From the NCBI RefSeq assembly GCF_026210795.1, contig NC_089434.1, positions 5,664,095 through 5,728,094 of the forward strand: DNA of 64,000 nucleotides, written 5' to 3'. Position 1 is the stretch's first letter, and each line of letters opens with the position of its first letter. The translations under genes and the position numbers were made by a program. Positions 58,178 through 64,000 of the stretch are shown here, one piece after another. This stretch comes from Rhizophagus irregularis. Lineage: Eukaryota > Glomeromycota > Glomeromycetes > Glomerales > Glomeraceae. The notes under the pieces were generated by a model. It saw nothing but the letters and a program-made list of their open reading frames with translations. It was not told the DNA's origin and ran no database searches.

Positions 58178-59068
58178 TTAATAAAAAATCTAATAATTAT
58201 AGTGAATCTAATGATGATATACAATTTGGTGTAATAATGATATTATTCCTTAAACTGTAAGGGTTAAAATTAATTTTAAAAATTTTTGAATTTTTAAAAT
58301 ATCTTAAGATCTAGTGATCATAGAAAGATGAAATTATATTTGTTAGATTCCTCTTATTAAGGCGCATTTAATGGTAATAAAATCATAACTCTAAAATTAA
58401 TAGATAAAAAGTTATATTAATTTATAAATTTTTAGATTTTATAAGTTATCCTATCACATAATATTTGTAGAAGGACAATTTTTATTTCTATCAGATTCTT
58501 CTTATTGAGACACATCAAATGGTGGTAATTTTATATTTCTAGGGTTAATAGATAAAAAGATATTTCAATTTAAAAAATTTAGCTACTATTTGTTATAATT
58601 TGTCGATCATTTACTTTTGAAAAATCATTAATCAAATTGAACTTTTTTTCGATTTTTACTTAGAAAATACTATAGAATTTATTACAAAAATATTGGTTTA
58701 TATAATAAAATATTTTAAGGTATTTAAAAGTATTTTTAATTAAAAAACAAAATTGCAGGCAAATTTGGCTGCAAAATAGTTTAAGGGATATAATATTTCC
58801 AAATATATATTAATAAGATTTATATAAAAAAAAAATGAAATTTAATTTATTAAAAATTTTTTATTGACATTATTTTTGATATACAAATTTTTTTGCACTG
58901 GACCATATTTTATATTTTTTATTTTTCTATTTATCAGTAGTGAAAATATCATAAAATTAGTAAGGAATTTTTTGTACTATAATATTACAATATAAATTAT
59001 TGGTATAATATAATCTTGAAATTTATAGTATATATGTAAAATCCAAAGTTGATTAAAATTAGTACAAA
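58178..59068. other. AT-rich intergenic DNA
   Basis: No gene or repeat that I can support, apart from two related segments around 58370 and 58500 (CTTATTAAGGCGCAT against CTTATTGAGACACAT, each followed by a similar sequence), which suggest an old local duplication. Confidence 0.5.
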
Positions 59069-59192
59069 TGGTAGAGCAGTGTTGGGAATTGTACTAGTAC
59101 TGTACTAGTACTGTACTAGTACAATACTAATACTGCACTGTACTTTTAAAAATTCGGACATTAGTACATAGTAAATATGACATCATATTATT

Positions 59193-59486
59193 AGGACCCC
59201 GGATATCTCCAAAACAGGTCATAAGTCACACTTTCGGCAGATTGGCCCATTTTTTCGGGGTCAAAAATCGTTTTTGTAAATATCTCGGCATCCAGTGGTC
59301 CAATTTTGATGAACTTTTTTTTAAATTGTAGAGCTAAATGAGGGCTACAAAATAAAAAAATGTTCATTAAAATTGAATTACTGGATGCTGAGATATTTAC
59401 AAAAAACGATTTTTTGAGTTTCAGCAAAAAGGGGTGTTTTTGGCCAAAAGTCCATTATGACCTTTATATTAGATATCCGGGGTCCT
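59193..59486. mobile_element. MITE nested in the hAT element, 8-bp duplication
   Basis: Termini AGGACCCCGGATATCT and its exact complement. ATATTATT stands at 59185-59192 and 59487-59494. The interior also pairs: AAATATCTCGGCATCCAGTG faces CTGGATGCTGAGATATTT. The 294 bp are thus a near-complete hairpin. The minus-strand open frame across it is not a gene. The 8-bp duplication fits a hAT-type mobiliser, though the termini do not resemble the host hAT. Confidence 0.88.
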
Positions 59487-59632
59487 ATATTATTTTTATT
59501 GATTTTTATTGGCTGTACTAAGTACTAGTACTTGTACTAAAATTTATTTCGTACAAACTATATAGTATATACAGATTATGTAAATTTAACAATTGAATAT
59601 ATTATATTATTTATATACACCTCTACTAATCT

Positions 59633-62340
59633 TTAAAATGGACAATGCAAATTATCTTTAAACATTGTATCTAGTCTCCATTTTGCATCTTTATTTTGTG
59701 CTGGATGTTCAATAATTTCGACATTTATATCATCTATATCAAGTTCGTCATCATCATCACCACCTATTTGGTTTATTTGATTTTGAAATTGTTCTTCTAT
59801 ATTAGTATCATCATTATCATCATCATCACTTTCTTCACTTTCTGTATGATTTAATTCATCTCTATTATTAATATTAGAATCATTTTCCTTATTTTGTTCG
59901 TCCAAATTATCTAAATTTATATGTTGTTCTAAATTAATATTAGCTGTAGTTGATTTTAATAATATCGATTCTTGTTTGCGCCTTTTGTAAGTAATATCAG
60001 CCTACAATTTTGCCATATTTAATACCCAAGAAAACTATAAATAATAAATTATGATTTAATAATATAAAAAAATATAGCATATCAGCAAGGTATTATCAAG
60101 TAGATCAGGTGTAACACTATCACATGTTAATATTATGAAAATCTAAGCCACTCTAATAAAATATAAAATCTTGTATTTGCGTATTAATATTGAACTAAAA
60201 ATCAATTACAACACGTATTTAGAATAAACTAAACCTGTCATATGGAATTATTTAATTACCTTCAATCGATTTCTAGCTTTTGTATGGAGGAAACCTATAC
60301 TACTCCATAATCGTTCAACTGATGCGGCATTGACACAAATTCCAAAAATACGTGCCACAACAGTTCCAATTTCTGGATAAGCACTTCGAACCCAACACCA
60401 ATATCTATGAATATCATTTTTAAATTGGCTAATAGATGCATCATCAAAAGGATATTTAGTTCCTTGCGAAAAGTCATCAAATTCTTTAAGGATAGATATA
60501 GGATCTTTTCCAGTCCAAGCTTTATAATAATAAACTAGCCATTTGCCGATATGTAAATAGCTGATTTGTAATCTTGATGGTAATGTAAAATAATTTGATC
60601 TATAAGCCGGATGGAGAAGTCAAGAGAGAATGAGAAGGGGCTGTTCCCATAACTTCCATCTTTTTTGTAGTCGGATTAGAATTCTGTTTGCCATATTATT
60701 ATCTGGATATTTTTGCCAAAACTAATAAATATAGGCAAATCCATGCAAAACTTCAAACAATCGTGCCTTATCAGTTTGTAGAATATTAAGAATGGCGCAA
60801 TAAGGAAGTAGAAGTTGTTCTAATTTTATTAGTGACTCCCAAAAATGTCCATTCATAATTATATTATAAATTTCACATGGAATTGTTAATGGATCTGTTG
60901 GTCGTCTTTTATTTGTAGAAGTTGAAGGTTCAAATTTCGTAGCTAAAGACTAATAATATAAAAGTAAATTAAATCAATTATAGTAGTGTAATTACAAAAT
61001 TAAATAAGAAAATAATTTTACCCGTAAAGCATTTTTGGTAGCAATTATATTTTTACAGCAATTAAAGTAACTATTCCATCTTGTATCACTGGGAACTACA
61101 GGTTGGATACATTTTCCATATATTTCTGTTTGAATATCTCGGAGTTTTCCAATAAAATATTTATTATTTGCATTTTTAAAATAAACTGCAAGTTTTAAAG
61201 CCTGTTGTGATGTAGTTTTAAGTTCAGACGAAACTTTAAAAACTTCATCAACGCACAAATTAATTTGGTGTGCATAGCAAAGTAAAAAAACTGTATTTCG
61301 ATATTGAACTTGAAGTCTTTTTCTATTAATAAAATATATGAATAACATGATTAATTAAATTATTAAAACAATAATTATTAAAATAAATAGTAATTTATCA
61401 ATTTATTTACCTTGCTGCATTATAAGCAGGTGCACTATCTGTTACAACAGCTAAAAGAGGTATTTTGAGTTCATCTAATTGTGATGTCATTTCCTCTACT
61501 TTTAATCTAACTTCAATATTTGTTACTCTCGCTACTTATGTCAGAAGCTTTCCATACATATGGTTGTCCATCAGATGATGTGAGTACCGTCCCCATTAAT
61601 TCTTGTTCACAAACATTTGTCCAACCATCAAAAGAAAGGGTAATTCCTACTCTATCTAATACTAATTTTTCTAACATCTTAATATCAAATTCTTTAACAG
61701 CCTCATCTAAAATTTCATTTGATAGGGTTTTTCGATCTGGCAATTTAATTTGTGGATTAAGAAATTTAAATAATTCAATTACCTCTAGATTATTTATCCA
61801 AGACAGTGAAAATCCACAAGAAATAGTAACTTGTAATAGATGCATATGAAATTTTATTTTATCTGCACTTGAAAGAGAATCGTGTAATAAATGACTCCGT
61901 GGGTCCATAATTTGACCATTGAGAAGGTAAAGATGTCAATGAAGAGTGTGAAGAAAATGATTCTCTTCGTTCAACTATTGAATCTAAAGTTGGATCAAAA
62001 TCATCTACTATTGAAAAAGATGTGTTAAATGTTAATTTTATAGTAATAATGAAACATATCTTATATCTATTTATATAAGAAACTACTTACATATTCTTTT
62101 ACCCAAAACTGTACTTTTTTGTTTATTAACTGAAAATACTTCATCTTTTTCCTGTTGATTATATAAAGACTGAAAGTTTTGACAGTTTTTGAAATGGTTT
62201 AAAATTCTGTCAGTTTTGTCTACTATTTTTTTTAATTCGGGATGATTTTCACTAAGCTTACTAAAACACGCTCTACAATAGCATATTTTATTAGTAGCAC
62301 CACTTTTTAAGTTTGTTGAAATGATATATTTCTTTAAGCT
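59633..62340 (-). pseudogene. hAT transposase
   Basis: Minus-strand gene in several exons. The N-terminus has a BED-type finger, CYCRAC...HFKNC (about 62300-62190). Next come a linker, a frameshift near 61910, and a core with LPDRKTL, LSFDGWTNV (first catalytic Asp, about 61640) and VTDSAPAYNAA (second, about 61440). YAHQINLCVDEVF and PSDTRWNSY follow. The C-terminal dimerisation motif NAASVERLWSSIGFLHTKAR lies near 60330-60270. An acidic tail (59905-59633) ends in DTMFKDNLHCPF. Stops near 60722 (TAG) and 60620 (TGA) interrupt the middle exon. The domain order is that of hAT transposases. Confidence 0.82.
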
Positions 62341-62627
62341 TTGTACTATTGTAAAGAGATTGTAAAAAAAACTTTATGTTAAAAAGCTTTATTTTGTAGA
62401 AATTATAGCGGAGACTAAATAAAATTTTTTTTTACGTGTTTCGTTATACAAAAAAAAGATTGTACGAAATGTACTAATTTTGTACTAAATTTGATTCGTA
62501 CAAGTGTACTACCACTTTGAAATGTACGAACATTATTTGTACTAAGTACAGTAGTACTAGTCCGAGTATTGTACCATGTACTAGAATTTTCTTAGTACAT
62601 GTGTACTACCACAACACTGTGGTAGAG

Positions 62628-62790
62628 TTCTGAACGGTTCTGATTTGAACTGAAACTAACCAAAAATTTGGTTCAATTTTTAGTTCAGTTTTGGAACCAG
62701 AACCGTTTGGTTCAGTTCAGTTTCAGTTTTTACCTAAACTGGAAAAAAACCACACTGAACCAACCTGTTCAGAGTTTTAATAAATGGTTA
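62628..62790. repeat. GGTTCAG/CTGAACC repeat element
   Basis: Repeated GGTTCAG, AACTGAA and GGAACC units in both orientations. The edges AGTTCTGAACGGTT and AACCTGTTCAGAGTT are imperfect inverses. It may be a short non-autonomous element inserted next to the hAT element. No clear target duplication. Confidence 0.5.
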
Positions 62791-64000
62791 AAATCAGCAA
62801 TTTTTAAACCATAATTTTAGTTAAATTATAATGCAGCCTAAATTCAATTATAATTAAAATTTTCAGATTATAGATACTAGATAATCTAATTTTTAAGAAT
62901 ATATTTATAAACTTTAAAAAGTAAAAATTTTGTTTTATTTAATTCAATATGATTGAAAAAAATTATTTATAATAAGTTTATTTTAATATAGTAACTTATA
63001 AAATATTAAAAAAACTTTTTCAGCCTTATTTTTTTGAAATATTTTATAAATACCTTTTATTTTAATGTTATTTAAATATAAAAAAAATTTTTTACTTATT
63101 GATTTTTATTTATTTACAATAACAGAACGGATATGCTAAATATCACTTATCCTTCATAAATTTTATATTTTAAATAAAAAAAATGTTTTTAAAATATAAA
63201 AAATTATCTGATTATAAAATATAATAACTTATTGAGGTTAATTTATATATTTATTTGTACATAGATAACTTTTAAAATTTCAAATATGTTGACCATTTTT
63301 ATTGTATTTTTAACTACTACAATTGATTATTTTTCAAATAAAAAAATAATTATTATAATCTGTTAAAATTTGACAGATTTGTATATATCTTAAAAAATGC
63401 CTATTTTACTTTATTTTACTATTATTTTTCAAGGTAAATGAATATGATCGTTTAAGATAAAAGATAAATAAATTTTCTTTTGTTTTTTGTTTTAAAATTT
63501 ACTCAATTTAAAATTGCATAATAAACTTTTCAAGATTATTATTTATTTACGTATATACAATAAATTTTCGATCCTTTAATGTTTCCATACAGATAATATG
63601 AAATACCTTATATTTCTTTCATTTACATATGGGCTGATTTGTTTACTCTGCATTAAAAAGAGTTATTGATTGATTTTCACAGTTTTTGTTATTCAAAATT
63701 GTTTTGTAATTGTAATACGTAATTGTAATACCAAAAAATTATATGATTGATGATTACTTGACTAAATAATAAGTTGAACAAAAATTTACATTTGTGAAAC
63801 TTAAATTATTAAATGTAAAAGAGCTGTGAACATATTCACCGATCTCCAGAATTAGGGTAAAATCGAATTCACATCAACTTTTTTTAATAAAAAAAGAAAT
63901 TGAGTTACAGCTCAAATCGCATTATTTTGCATTATCACATGATGCGTGGTCGAAAAACTAGGTAAACGTGGTATAGTAGCCTTTATCTTTATTAAATTTA
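62791..64000. other. AT-rich DNA without supported features
   Basis: Long A/T runs. No open frame with coding character and no clear repeat. Confidence 0.55.

Larger units (their letters stand above)
59077..62619 (-). mobile_element. hAT transposon with perfect 8-bp duplication
   Basis: Termini CAGTGTTG and CAACACTG are typical of hAT elements. TGGTAGAG is duplicated at 59069-59076 and 62620-62627. GTACTAGTACT-type subterminal repeats fill both ends (59095-59160; 62460-62610). It encodes one transposase on the minus strand, now broken. A MITE lies near one end. Confidence 0.93.

Noticed and set aside
26813-58180. 5-bp AATTA duplication for family B
   Set aside because: Possible, but reading the termini as GG...CC gives TAA on both sides, the same as family A. 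I kept the 3-bp reading and note the alternative.

Overview
The window is very AT-rich eukaryotic DNA with short GT-AG introns and dense, nested transposable elements around one large spliced host-type gene. Codon use, intron style and the repeat families recall arbuscular mycorrhizal fungi (Glomeromycotina, Rhizophagus-like). That assignment is inference from recalled families, not a database result. No CRISPR array, rRNA gene or convincing tRNA gene was seen.

Layout. (1) 1 to about 12.95 kb: a decayed Ty3/Gypsy LTR retrotransposon (gag, protease, RT-RNase H, integrase, 3' LTR). It carries three DNA-element insertions: a Mutator-like MITE (678-1294, 9-bp target duplication), a 3.2-kb DNA transposon called here family A (5707-8880, TAA duplication) that splits the protease, and a CACTA-like MITE (10568-10846, ATA duplication) that splits RNase H. 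(2) 12.99-14.12 kb: a reversed, truncated family A copy carrying a second Mutator-like MITE. (3) 14.1-16.5 kb: small inverted-repeat elements, a G-run tract and 57-bp tandem repeats. (4) 16.54-26.06 kb: a gene of about 33 exons for a roughly 2,350-residue protein, with a propeller-like N-terminal half, a GBP/VLIG-type GTPase, a Cys/His-rich region and a C-terminal von Willebrand A domain. (5) 26.82-58.17 kb: a second DNA transposon of the same transposase class (family B, also with TAA duplication). Its transposase gene is split by a 27.4-kb inverted pair of about 13.1-kb CACTA/Plavaka-like elements (28034-55423). (6) 59.08-62.62 kb: a decayed hAT element with a perfect 8-bp duplication, itself carrying a 294-bp MITE with its own 8-bp duplication. 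(7) Mostly featureless AT-rich DNA to the end.

How the parts relate. Families A and B share a DDE-like transposase signature (DGGPD, then NPxxR), termini beginning GG, TAA target duplications and a subterminal C-rich tract. I cannot place this set in a transposon superfamily I know. The CACTA-like element encodes a Tnp2/Plavaka-type transposase, a trihelix/SANT-like DNA-binding protein and at least two other proteins. Its two copies face each other and carry different lesions. Almost every in-frame stop in the transposon genes is explained by a C-to-T change in a CAA, CAG or CGA codon.
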